Below the pieces are notes generated by a model, which was given only the letters and a program-made list of their open reading frames with translations, made no database searches and had not been told where the DNA came from. The position numbers were made by a program, and so were the translations under genes. 56,502 nucleotides of DNA from an uncultured Bacillota bacterium (lineage in GTDB: Bacteria > Bacillota_I > Bacilli_A > RF39 > UBA660), in assembly GCA_946541645.1 (NCBI GenBank), contig CAMNJS010000003.1, positions 1 to 56,502 on the forward strand, read 5' to 3'. Shown here piece by piece: positions 15,952 to 24,358 of the stretch. Every line of letters starts with the position of its first letter. Within the stretch, counting starts at the first letter, position 1.

Positions 15952-16623
15952 ATGAAATACGATTTAGGAATTGTAGGAGGCTTGGGCCCTCTAGCTAGTA
16001 GTTATTTATATGAAATGATCACAAAAAAAACAAAAGCAAGTAAAGATCAAGATCATTTAAATATTGCTCTTTTAAGTTATGCAAAAACGCCGGACAGAAC
16101 AGCATACATTTTAGATAAAACTAACGAAAGCCCATACCCCTACTTACTCGAAAACTGTAAAATTCTAGAAAAATTAGGCGTTAAAATAATCTCAATACCA
16201 TGTAATACATCATGCTACTTTCATGATAAATTGCAAAAAGAAATAAATGTACCAATAAATAACATTATTAAAAATACCGTTAAACATCTTAAAAATAAAG
16301 GCTATAAAAAAGTGGCTATCTTAGCTACTACCGGAACAATTAAATCTAATCTTTATCAAACTGAACTTATAAAAGAAAATATTGAATATTGTCTTCCTGA
16401 CCAAGACAAAGTAATGAAATTAATTTATGAATATGTTAAAAGTGGTAAAGAAGTAGAACCTAATATGATTGAAAATATTGTCAAAGATACGAGTGCCGAT
16501 GCCTACATTTTAGGATGCACTGAACTTTCTGTATTAAAAGGAAAACTAAAATTAGCTGATAATTTCATAGACCCATTAGAAATTGAAACAGAAAATATCT
16601 TAAGATTTTTAAATAAACTATAG
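15952..16623 (+). CDS. Aspartate/glutamate racemase family, probable aspartate racemase
   Basis: Cofactor-independent racemase that would supply D-Asp to the ligase encoded upstream. It opens with GIVGGLGPLAS, and the catalytic cysteines sit in IPCNTSC (Cys84) and LGCTELS (Cys189), the spacing expected for the two-base mechanism. The 223-residue length is typical of the YgeA/RacD group. The ATG directly follows the stop of the ligase gene with AAAGGA as ribosome site inside the ligase end, so the genes are translated together. A glutamate-specific enzyme is less likely given the neighbours. Confidence 0.85.
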   Translation: MKYDLGIVGGLGPLASSYLYEMITKKTKASKDQDHLNIALLSYAKTPDRTAYILDKTNESPYPYLLENCKILEKLGVKIISIPCNTSCYFHDKLQKEINVPINNIIKNTVKHLKNKGYKKVAILATTGTIKSNLYQTELIKENIEYCLPDQDKVMKLIYEYVKSGKEVEPNMIENIVKDTSADAYILGCTELSVLKGKLKLADNFIDPLEIETENILRFLNKL

Positions 16624-16628
16624 AAAGG

Positions 16629-16669
16629 AATCAATTAACAAGAAATTAAATATTTCTATAAAATTGATT
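16629..16669 (+). promoter_or_regulatory. Two-stage hairpin between racemase and AsnH genes
   Basis: AATCAATT / AATTGATT (8 bp) encloses AGAAAT / ATTTCT (6 bp) with a symmetric 4 x 4 internal loop and 5-nt apical loop. It starts at the ribosome-site-like AAAGGA (16624-16629) and ends 12 nt before the AsnH start codon, so folding would bring AAAGGA close to that ATG. No T run follows. Confidence 0.5.
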
Positions 16670-16681
16670 ATATGTGATACT

Positions 16682-18520
16682 ATGTGTGGATTTTGTGGAT
16701 ACATAAACAAAAAAGATAAAGATGAAATAAAAAAAATGAATGACGCTATCATTCATAGAGGACCCGATGACGAATCATATTACAAAGACGAAAATATAGC
16801 TATGGGTTTTAGAAGACTTTCAATTATTGACCTAGAAGGCGGAAGGCAACCTATGACTAACGAAGATGACTCTATGATAATCACCTATAACGGAGAAATA
16901 TATAATTTTAAAGAATTAAAGGAAGACCTAATAAAAAAAGGGCATACTTTTAAAACCAATACTGACACTGAAGTAATATTACACGGTTATGAACAATACC
17001 AAGAAAAAATATTAGATAAATTAAGAGGCATGTTTGCCTTTGTAATTTGGGATAAAAAAAATGAAATACTATTTGGAGCCCGTGACCACTTCGGTCAAAA
17101 ACCTTTCTACTATGCAAACATGAAAGGAACATTTATGTACGCTTCAGAAATAAAAAGTCTTTTATATCATAGTGATTTTTCAAAAAAAGTAAATGAAAAA
17201 GCCTTAAAACCATACTTAACTTTTCAAACATCAGTACTGGATGAAACATTTTTTAAAGGCGTTTATAAATTAAGACCTGGTCACTATTTTAAATATGATC
17301 ATAAAATAAATAAAATGCAAATAGAAAAATACTATGATACTAATTTTAAACCAATGGTCCAAGACTTCGATAAATTAGTTGATCAAATAGATGAAACCAT
17401 TACAAAATCAATCGACTATCACATTATAAGCGATGTCCCAGTTGGAGCCTACCTTTCAGGTGGTATAGATTCATCATATGTTGTTAGTTATCTAAAACCA
17501 GACAAAACATTTTCAGTGGGTTTTGACTATAAAGACTTTAATGAAGTCCCAATGGCCAAAGATTTATCAGATATACTTGGAATACAAAATAAAAATGAAT
17601 TAATAAATGCTGATGACTTTTTTGAAAGTATTGATAAAGTCCAGTATTATGCCGATGAACCAACAGCTAACTTATCAGCCGTTCCTTTATACTTTTTATC
17701 AAAATTAGCCGCAAAAGATGTTAAAGTTGTTCTATCAGGTGAAGGTGCTGATGAACTATTTGGCGGATATACTTCATATGATGAAGATAAAACTTTAAAA
17801 AAATACCGCAAATTACCTTTCTTTATAAGAAAATTTATAAAAAACATTGTATCCCCTCTTCCAAGCTTTCACGGCAAAAATTTTTTAACAAAAGGCGGAT
17901 CAAAAATCGAAGACTATTATGTTGGAAATGCATTCATTTTTGATAATAAAGAAGCTAATAATATATTATCACCAACTTATCAAAATGATATAACATACCA
18001 AGATATAACAAAACCATACTTTGATAAAGTAAAAGGAAGAGACGACGTTACTAAAATGCAATATTTAGATATGTATTTTTGGCTTCCTAATGATATACTT
18101 TTAAAAGCTGATAAAATGAGCATGGCAAACTCTTTAGAGCTTAGGGTGCCAATATTAGATAAAGAAGTATTTAAACTAGCTAAAACAATTCCTACAGAAT
18201 ATAAAATATCACATAATACGACAAAATACGCTTTAAGAAAAGCCGCTTCAAGAAGAATTCCAGAAGCATGGTATAAAAGAAGAAAAAAAGGATTCCCTGT
18301 ACCAATTATAAAATGGTTTAGAGAAGAAAAATATTATAATATTGTAAAAGAAATATTTGAAGAAGATTTTACTAAAGAATTTTTTGATCAAAAAAAACTT
18401 TTAAAAATGTTAGATGAACACTACAAATCTAAAAAGAATAATTGTAGAAAATTATGGACAGTATTTGTATTTCTCATCTGGTATAAAAAATTCTTTATAG
18501 ATATTAAACCTGAAGCTTAA
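16682..18520 (+). CDS. asnH: AsnB/AsnH-type glutamine amidotransferase
   Basis: Two-domain enzyme of the asparagine synthetase B family. The Ntn glutaminase domain begins Met-Cys-Gly (Cys2 nucleophile after Met removal) and holds RLSIIDLEGGRQPM and YNGEIYN; the synthetase domain has the ATP pyrophosphatase loop SGGIDSS (about residues 260-266) and SGEGADELFGGY. The Met-Cys requirement fixes the start at 16682; an in-frame extension from 16664 would bury the Cys. In lactococci AsnH amidates the D-Asp cross-bridge to D-Asn, and the two genes upstream make that role more likely than free Asn synthesis. It is not under the Asn T-box at 12.6 kb. Length 612, normal. Confidence 0.82.
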   Translation: MCGFCGYINKKDKDEIKKMNDAIIHRGPDDESYYKDENIAMGFRRLSIIDLEGGRQPMTNEDDSMIITYNGEIYNFKELKEDLIKKGHTFKTNTDTEVILHGYEQYQEKILDKLRGMFAFVIWDKKNEILFGARDHFGQKPFYYANMKGTFMYASEIKSLLYHSDFSKKVNEKALKPYLTFQTSVLDETFFKGVYKLRPGHYFKYDHKINKMQIEKYYDTNFKPMVQDFDKLVDQIDETITKSIDYHIISDVPVGAYLSGGIDSSYVVSYLKPDKTFSVGFDYKDFNEVPMAKDLSDILGIQNKNELINADDFFESIDKVQYYADEPTANLSAVPLYFLSKLAAKDVKVVLSGEGADELFGGYTSYDEDKTLKKYRKLPFFIRKFIKNIVSPLPSFHGKNFLTKGGSKIEDYYVGNAFIFDNKEANNILSPTYQNDITYQDITKPYFDKVKGRDDVTKMQYLDMYFWLPNDILLKADKMSMANSLELRVPILDKEVFKLAKTIPTEYKISHNTTKYALRKAASRRIPEAWYKRRKKGFPVPIIKWFREEKYYNIVKEIFEEDFTKEFFDQKKLLKMLDEHYKSKKNNCRKLWTVFVFLIWYKKFFIDIKPEA

Positions 18521-18536
18521 AAACTTCAGGTTTTTA
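18506..18536 (+). terminator. Terminator of the cross-bridge cassette
   Basis: ACCTGAAG / CTTCAGGT stem, 8-nt loop, then TTTTATT; overlaps the asnH stop. Confidence 0.85.
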
Positions 18537-18543
18537 TTAAAAA

Positions 18544-20829
18544 TCATATAGACTGCATTAAGCCATTAATATAAATTTCTTCTTTTTCATCAATAATTCC
18601 ATCGATAATTTGAACTTCTATCTTATCTTTTATAATTTTATCAATCTTTCTTGCACCATATATTTTATAATTTGAAAGTTTTACAATATCATCAGCAATA
18701 TCTTTATCTATTCTTATCTTAATTTTACTATCATACTTATTTTTTAAATCATTAAATCTTAAATCGATTATTTTTTTAATATCTTTCTCACTAAGATAAT
18801 TAAACTCTGTAATATTATCGACCCTATTGATAAAAGGAATAGAAAAATTTTCATTTAATTTAGACGTCTCATCTATCTTATTATTAAAGCCCAAACTATT
18901 ACCCAAATAACCAACATTAGACGTCATCACTATAACAACATTATCAAACCTAATTTCATTACCCCTACTGTTTTTAATTTTACCGTAATCTAAAACCTGT
19001 AAAAACAAATTAATAACATTACTATGCGCTTTTTCTATCTCATCCAAAATTAAAACTGAATTAGGCTTATTTCTAATTTGATCTAAAATACCACCATCAT
19101 CATATCCTACATAACCAGGTGGTGATCCAATAAGTTTACTTATACTATGACCCTCTTTATATTCACTCATATCAAGTTTAATAACATTATTCCCCGCCAA
19201 GGCTTTACCAAATAAAACCGCAAGCTCTGTTTTACCAACACCTGATGGACCACAAAATAAAATAGAATAACACTTATCACTAAATCCTAATTTTATTTTT
19301 TTAGCAATATTAGTAACTTCTCTCACCGCTTTATCCTGACCGATAATACTTTCTTTAAATATTTTTTCAGTCTTTAAGATTATATTTTTTTTCTCATTTA
19401 AAACCTCATACACCGGAACTGCAGATTTTAAACTTACAACTTCTGCAACATCCTTTTTAGTAACCTTTTTCCTTCTTCGTTTATATAAATTAAGTTCTAA
19501 ATTGTTTATTGTATCCATAATCTCATATTCATAATTTTTTAACTTACTAGCTTCTTCAAAATTATTATTTAAGATTGCTTTTCTTTTATTAGTTATAATT
19601 TGTTTTAATTCCTTATTTTTATTTCTATACTTTTTCGCATCATCACTTTCCTTCAAACTGACCATAGCCGAAACTTCATCTAATATATCAATAGAACGGT
19701 CAGGTTCATTTCTATCATATATGTATTTTGAAGAAAGTTTTATAATTAGTTCAACTATATCAGATGTAATAATAACATTATGAAAGCTTTCATAAATTCC
19801 CTTTAAATTCATTAAAATATCTTTAACAGTCTGCTCTGAAGGCTCTTCTATTAAAATTTTTTGAAATCGCCTTTCTAAAGCACTATCTTTTTCAATATAC
19901 TTTTTATATTCTAAAATAGTAGTAGCTCCAATACACCTAATTTTACCTCTAGCCAAAGCCGGTTTAAATATATTAGAAGCATCTATTGCCCCCTCTGCCC
20001 CACCAGCGCCAACTAAAGTATGAACCTCATCAATAAATAAAATAATGTCATCATTTTCTTCAAGCTCTTTTAATATTTTATTCATCCGTTCCTCAAATTC
20101 GCCCCTATATTTAGTGCCAGAAACTGCTGAAGCCATATCTAAACTAATTATTCGCTTATTTTTAAGAGTCATAGGAACCTCTCCATTTACAATCATACTG
20201 GCTATTGACTCAACGATAGCCGTTTTACCAACACCAGCTTCCCCAATTAAAATAGGATTATTCTTTGTCCTTCTTGAAAGAATTTCTAAAACTCTCTTTA
20301 CTTCTTTTTCCCTGCCAGTTATTGGATCAATCTGCCCATTAATTGCCTTCTGATTAAGATCAGTTCCCAACTCTTCAATAAGTAATTTTTTACTACTTTT
20401 CTTACTAACTAATTTATAAGAAAAATCATTATATAGTTCATCAATATCTATATTCATCCCCATTAAAATTCTAATAGCGACGCCTTCGCCCTCCTCAAGC
20501 AAGCTTAAAAATAAATGATTTATAGTAACCACACCGTCATTATTATCCTTCGCATCAATAACCGCATTTTCTAATATTCGCTTTAAAAGAGGTGTATACA
20601 AAAACCATTGACTAGGTTTACTTCCCTTTCCAAGCACTTTAATAATCTCTTTTCTAAATACATGATAATCCAAATTATATTTTTTAAGTCTATCTGTAAT
20701 ATCATTATTACCTTTTAAAATAGAAAGTAATAAATGTTCTGATGAAACATAAGGATGACAAAGATCATACATTTCTTTTTTCGCATTTACTAAAACTTTT
20801 CTAGCTTCTTCCTCAAAATTGCCAAACAT
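18544..20829 (-). CDS. clpC: ClpC-type AAA+ unfoldase
   Basis: Hexameric unfoldase that feeds ClpP. The Clp N domain is at about residues 1-145, first AAA+ module with GEAGVGKT (about 195-202) and IILFIDEVHTLVGAGGAEGA, a UVR-like middle coiled-coil (about 400-440), second AAA+ module with GPSGVGKTELA and NSVLILDEIEKAH. At 761 residues it is somewhat shorter than usual (about 810). Usual partners ctsR, mcsA and mcsB are not adjacent; here it is monocistronic. RBS AAGGGAG precedes the ATG. A 10-bp imperfect palindrome lies just upstream and may be an operator. Confidence 0.9.
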   Translation of the reverse strand: MFGNFEEEARKVLVNAKKEMYDLCHPYVSSEHLLLSILKGNNDITDRLKKYNLDYHVFRKEIIKVLGKGSKPSQWFLYTPLLKRILENAVIDAKDNNDGVVTINHLFLSLLEEGEGVAIRILMGMNIDIDELYNDFSYKLVSKKSSKKLLIEELGTDLNQKAINGQIDPITGREKEVKRVLEILSRRTKNNPILIGEAGVGKTAIVESIASMIVNGEVPMTLKNKRIISLDMASAVSGTKYRGEFEERMNKILKELEENDDIILFIDEVHTLVGAGGAEGAIDASNIFKPALARGKIRCIGATTILEYKKYIEKDSALERRFQKILIEEPSEQTVKDILMNLKGIYESFHNVIITSDIVELIIKLSSKYIYDRNEPDRSIDILDEVSAMVSLKESDDAKKYRNKNKELKQIITNKRKAILNNNFEEASKLKNYEYEIMDTINNLELNLYKRRRKKVTKKDVAEVVSLKSAVPVYEVLNEKKNIILKTEKIFKESIIGQDKAVREVTNIAKKIKLGFSDKCYSILFCGPSGVGKTELAVLFGKALAGNNVIKLDMSEYKEGHSISKLIGSPPGYVGYDDGGILDQIRNKPNSVLILDEIEKAHSNVINLFLQVLDYGKIKNSRGNEIRFDNVVIVMTSNVGYLGNSLGFNNKIDETSKLNENFSIPFINRVDNITEFNYLSEKDIKKIIDLRFNDLKNKYDSKIKIRIDKDIADDIVKLSNYKIYGARKIDKIIKDKIEVQIIDGIIDEKEEIYINGLMQSI

Positions 20830-20842
20830 AATATTCTCCCTT

Positions 20843-20865
20843 CATTACATTCTATGAATATAATG
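20843..20865. promoter_or_regulatory. Palindrome before clpC, possible operator
   Basis: CATTACATTC, TAT, GAATATAATG: ten-base arms with nine matches, 14 bp upstream of the clpC start. It is not the CtsR heptamer repeat. It could bind a regulator or form a leader hairpin. Confidence 0.4.
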
Positions 20866-20901
20866 TGACTGTTTGAAGAAAAATAATCAGGCAAATTAAG
20901 A

Positions 20902-20930
20902 CAAAAAAACTTTAGAAAAAATCTAAAGCT
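20902..20930 (-). terminator. Terminator after the repeat-containing membrane protein gene
   Basis: Minus strand: CTTTAGA / TCTAAAG stem, A/T-rich loop, then seven T. Confidence 0.75.
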
Positions 20931-20936
20931 TTAATA

Positions 20937-22409
20937 CTATTTATACAATTTATAACATTCAACTACCTTTAAAAGCAAATCAAAATCAGAAATCTTCAAA
21001 TTATCAATGGTAAGAACATTGTCAAATCCTTTTAACCTAGCTTTATCAAGCTTATACTTAGAAAAACTATCAATACATGACTGAACATTAACAATATTTA
21101 CATTTTTAACCATCTGATTTTCAATAATCATTACTTTTTTACTCAAAAATTTCTTATTAAAACTCATTGGACGCATTAAATCAGGTTTAATATCAATTAA
21201 ATATGATTTGTTTAAATCTAATTTGACATTACTAACTCCACTTTTATTTTTAGCATTCCCGCTAGATTTAACATATCTTATTTTACTAAAATCAATATTA
21301 GAAGGTTTAAACTTTCTAGTTTTTATAGCCTCATTTAAATAACTAAAAACCTTATTTGAAATAGGTACTTTCTTGTATAACTTTTTATTATCATTTAAAA
21401 CAAGTTTAATATTTTGGGCCTTATTATAATCTAAATTAACTAATTTATAATTTTTAAACTTAACATTCTCATTTAAATAACTAAAATTCGCACTATTTAA
21501 AAATACTTTACTAAATAATTTTTCTTTTTCTAATTTATGATCTAAGTTAATATTCTTAAGCTTATCAGAATCCAAGTTAACAAGCCTATACTTTTTAGAC
21601 TTAGTTATTTCATTTAAATAACTATACAAATTATCTTTAAGAGTAATAATATTATATAACTTTGGCTTACTAACAATATTTAAACTAATAGACTCAAGTT
21701 TATTAATATCAAATTTAAATGGTTTCAATTTAGGCTTATATTCACTTTTGCCTTGAGTAACATTTATAAAACCTACTTTTTCATTATTAAGCTTAAAAGA
21801 TTTAAATAATTTAGTTTTATTTGGTTCTTCATCTTTAGAAAAATTATCACGTCTATTATCAAGTTTTTCAGCTATTCTATTAATGACACTAATTATAAAA
21901 ATAGAAATCATTTGTAAAACAAAAGTGCCAACAAGAAGCTGCATTAAACTAAGAACATCACTATTTGTATACAAAGCATTACTTTTATATACATTTATTT
22001 TATTAACCCTAATTGTTATTAAAATAAGTACAAACAACATTTGAATAATTCCAAAAGACATATAATTTATAATTTTATTTATTTTATACATTCTAGAACT
22101 AAAAATTGTTATTAAAGCAAAAGCAGAAGCAAGTAAAACAATTCCAAATAGAGTTATAAAATTTGGAAAATATAAAACCATAAAAAATCCATCCATCAAA
22201 TTATCAAATAACTTAAAAATCACATCACCAAATACAATTAAAATAGAAAAAATAATTAAAAAATAAACTATTATAAACACTTTTCTCCCGTGCTTTTTCT
22301 GTAAAAAATAAATAACCAAAGGCACAAAAAATAGTAACGTAAAAAGAGGATGAGCTAAAATATTATCAAACAAAATTTTAATCTTATCCAAAAAAGATAA
22401 TTCTTGCAT
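20937..22409 (-). CDS. Unknown multipass membrane protein with a triplicated cytosolic repeat
   Basis: Not recognised. About six membrane segments lie within residues 20-180, followed by a charged, Lys/Asn-rich, presumably cytosolic region of 300 residues. That region holds three copies of a unit spaced 46-47 residues apart, each starting [YF]SYLNE (about 264, 311 and 357) and continuing ..K..K[YF][RK][LP].N[LI]D..K. GTG at 22415 is possible, but ATG at 22409 sits at better spacing from AGAGG. The gene is downstream of the flippase on the same strand, so a cell-wall or division role is conceivable; nothing in the sequence proves it. Confidence 0.6.
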   Translation of the reverse strand: MQELSFLDKIKILFDNILAHPLFTLLFFVPLVIYFLQKKHGRKVFIIVYFLIIFSILIVFGDVIFKLFDNLMDGFFMVLYFPNFITLFGIVLLASAFALITIFSSRMYKINKIINYMSFGIIQMLFVLILITIRVNKINVYKSNALYTNSDVLSLMQLLVGTFVLQMISIFIISVINRIAEKLDNRRDNFSKDEEPNKTKLFKSFKLNNEKVGFINVTQGKSEYKPKLKPFKFDINKLESISLNIVSKPKLYNIITLKDNLYSYLNEITKSKKYRLVNLDSDKLKNINLDHKLEKEKLFSKVFLNSANFSYLNENVKFKNYKLVNLDYNKAQNIKLVLNDNKKLYKKVPISNKVFSYLNEAIKTRKFKPSNIDFSKIRYVKSSGNAKNKSGVSNVKLDLNKSYLIDIKPDLMRPMSFNKKFLSKKVMIIENQMVKNVNIVNVQSCIDSFSKYKLDKARLKGFDNVLTIDNLKISDFDLLLKVVECYKLYK

Positions 22410-22463
22410 AATCACACCTCTTTTCGCCTTAGTATTTTATCATATTACAAAATATAGTCAAAT

Positions 22464-24104
22464 TTATCTACGAATAAATTTCCTAAACTTTATTATTATT
22501 TTATTAACAAAATCCTTTCCAACAATCTCCGTAATAGTATTAGATTTATATGCCATAAATAAGTAAATTATAATCCCAACTATCCCATACAAAATAATAT
22601 ATAAAATAGAAATAAATCTACTTTCAGAAAAACTAGGCACAAGTAAATTAAGCGTAGATAAACCTAAAACCATAATTACTGTACATAATATAACTTTAAT
22701 AAATGTTCTAAAAGCCTTCTCAAAGCTTATACCAGTCTTCTTCTTAACTTCATTCATCAAATACACTGATTCAAAGACATCAATTATAATATTTAAAGTG
22801 ATTGTCGCAAAATAAGCTTCAAAACCCAATTTACTAAATAAAACCATTATTGGTACATTAAAAGCAATTTTTAAAATAAGTGAGCCTAAAAGTGCTGTAA
22901 CAGTTGCTTTTGTATTTGTCATAGCTTGATTTGTATTTACTAAAACAGAACATATCGCAAGTGGTATTTGTGAAAATATAAGTAAACTGAATATAGAACT
23001 ATTAAGTTCATTATAGCCATAAAAAACAGTCCAAACAGCTTTTGACATAAAACTCATACCAACAGCCAAAGGAACAATTACTAGACATAATATTTGTAAT
23101 GCCTGATTAATTTTACCATTAACTTCTTTTATATTTTTAACCGCATAACTAGAAGCAATCGTCGGAATTAAACTCGTAATAATTCCTGTAGAAACCGCCA
23201 TCACTATCATATTGAGCTTAGATCCCCATGTAGATATTACACTAATAACATTTTCCGCAATTTTAGTAGTATAACCTAAATTAACCAGACTCTTTACAAC
23301 TGTAAATACATCAACATTTACAAATAATGTTTCTAAAAGTGAAATAACAACAAAAGGCATTGCATAGAAAATGACCTTGTGAACTAATTTTTTATTCGTT
23401 ATTTTAGATTCTTCCGGAAGCCTTTTTGCCTCTCTATTTAAATTTCTAGCTTTTTTAATCTTATCATGTACATAAAAGTAAGCTGCTAAAGCTCCAACAG
23501 TAGCTGCAAATACAGCAACCCCAACAGCTGTATTTAAAGGCAAATGGAAAACCTTTAAACTTAAAAAACTGCCAACTAAAATAACTAAAACTCTAACTAC
23601 CTGCTCTAAAACATCAGCAATTGAAGAAACCTGCATTATTTTATGACCCTGCAAATAACCTTTAGAAACACTTAAATGAGGAACAACGAGAACAGCCGTT
23701 GAAATAACCCTAATAACCATAGTTACGTCTTCTATAGTATTTCCTCCCTTAACATCGCCTATAATCAAATAAGCAATTTGCGGAGCAAAAATAAATAAAA
23801 CTAAAAAAGAAATAATACAAAGAACAGAAATTATTTTAAGACCTATCTTAAACGTTCTTTCTTTAGTATTATAATAACCCATTTCATTAAATTCGCTAAC
23901 AACTTTACTCATAGCTACAGGAATGCCAGAAGTTGCCAAATTTAAAAATATGTTATAAATCGCATAGGCATAACTATACAAAGCTCCGCCCTGCGTTCCT
24001 ATTATTGCATAAAACGGAATAACATAAACAAGTCCAATAACCTTACACAAAACAATACCAATAGTTGATATTGCTGCCCCAGCTAAAAACCCAGTTTTTT
24101 TCAT
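22464..24104 (-). CDS. MurJ/SpoVB-family polysaccharide (lipid II) flippase
   Basis: MOP-superfamily exporter of 546 residues with about 14 membrane helices throughout. The N-terminus KTGFLAGAAISTIGIVLCKVIGLVYVIPFY and the loop SKGYLQGHKIMQVSSIADVLEQ fit the YtgP/SpoVB group, whose members flip lipid-linked peptidoglycan precursors (YtgP is a MurJ of Bacillus; SpoVB acts in spore cortex). I cannot decide between the vegetative and sporulation paralogue. The downstream neighbour is an unknown membrane protein; the upstream neighbour is cse60, 8 bp away on the same strand. Confidence 0.8.
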   Translation of the reverse strand: MKKTGFLAGAAISTIGIVLCKVIGLVYVIPFYAIIGTQGGALYSYAYAIYNIFLNLATSGIPVAMSKVVSEFNEMGYYNTKERTFKIGLKIISVLCIISFLVLFIFAPQIAYLIIGDVKGGNTIEDVTMVIRVISTAVLVVPHLSVSKGYLQGHKIMQVSSIADVLEQVVRVLVILVGSFLSLKVFHLPLNTAVGVAVFAATVGALAAYFYVHDKIKKARNLNREAKRLPEESKITNKKLVHKVIFYAMPFVVISLLETLFVNVDVFTVVKSLVNLGYTTKIAENVISVISTWGSKLNMIVMAVSTGIITSLIPTIASSYAVKNIKEVNGKINQALQILCLVIVPLAVGMSFMSKAVWTVFYGYNELNSSIFSLLIFSQIPLAICSVLVNTNQAMTNTKATVTALLGSLILKIAFNVPIMVLFSKLGFEAYFATITLNIIIDVFESVYLMNEVKKKTGISFEKAFRTFIKVILCTVIMVLGLSTLNLLVPSFSESRFISILYIILYGIVGIIIYLFMAYKSNTITEIVGKDFVNKIIIKFRKFIRR

Positions 24105-24112
24105 CTAACCAC

Positions 24113-24283
24113 CTACTTATATAAAATTAATGCCGAAAAAAGATAAATCTGCTCATCAGAAAAAATCCCAATAGAAGATGAAAATTTAATATCAAATATT
24201 TCAGGCTCGGCCTCTTCTATAAAATTATTGATAGCTTCCTCTAAATCTTTTTCGTGTCCCTCATCAAAAACTTTCACTTTCAT
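24113..24283 (-). CDS. cse60: Sporulation protein Cse60
   Basis: Protein of 56 residues, MKVKVFDEGHEKDLEEAINN at its start and QIYLFSALILYK at its end, the two ends of the Cse60 family. Cse60 is a small sigma-E-dependent sporulation protein of unknown job. The start at ATG 24283 is fixed by GGTGA just upstream and by family length; a longer frame from 24346 would run through promoter-like DNA. The next gene on the strand is the flippase, so the pair may be expressed together in sporulation. Confidence 0.85.
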   Translation of the reverse strand: MKVKVFDEGHEKDLEEAINNFIEEAEPEIFDIKFSSSIGIFSDEQIYLFSALILYK

Positions 24284-24328
24284 TATATCACCAATCAAAA
24301 TATAACAAAAATTATACCATAAAAATGT

Positions 24329-24356
24329 CAAATAAAGAGGAAACAATTCCTCTTTA
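24329..24356 (-). terminator. Terminator after the M23 peptidase gene
   Basis: AAAGAGGAA / TTCCTCTTT perfect 9-bp stem with 4-nt loop, then TTTATTTG on the minus strand. Confidence 0.65.
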
Positions 24357-24358
24357 AA

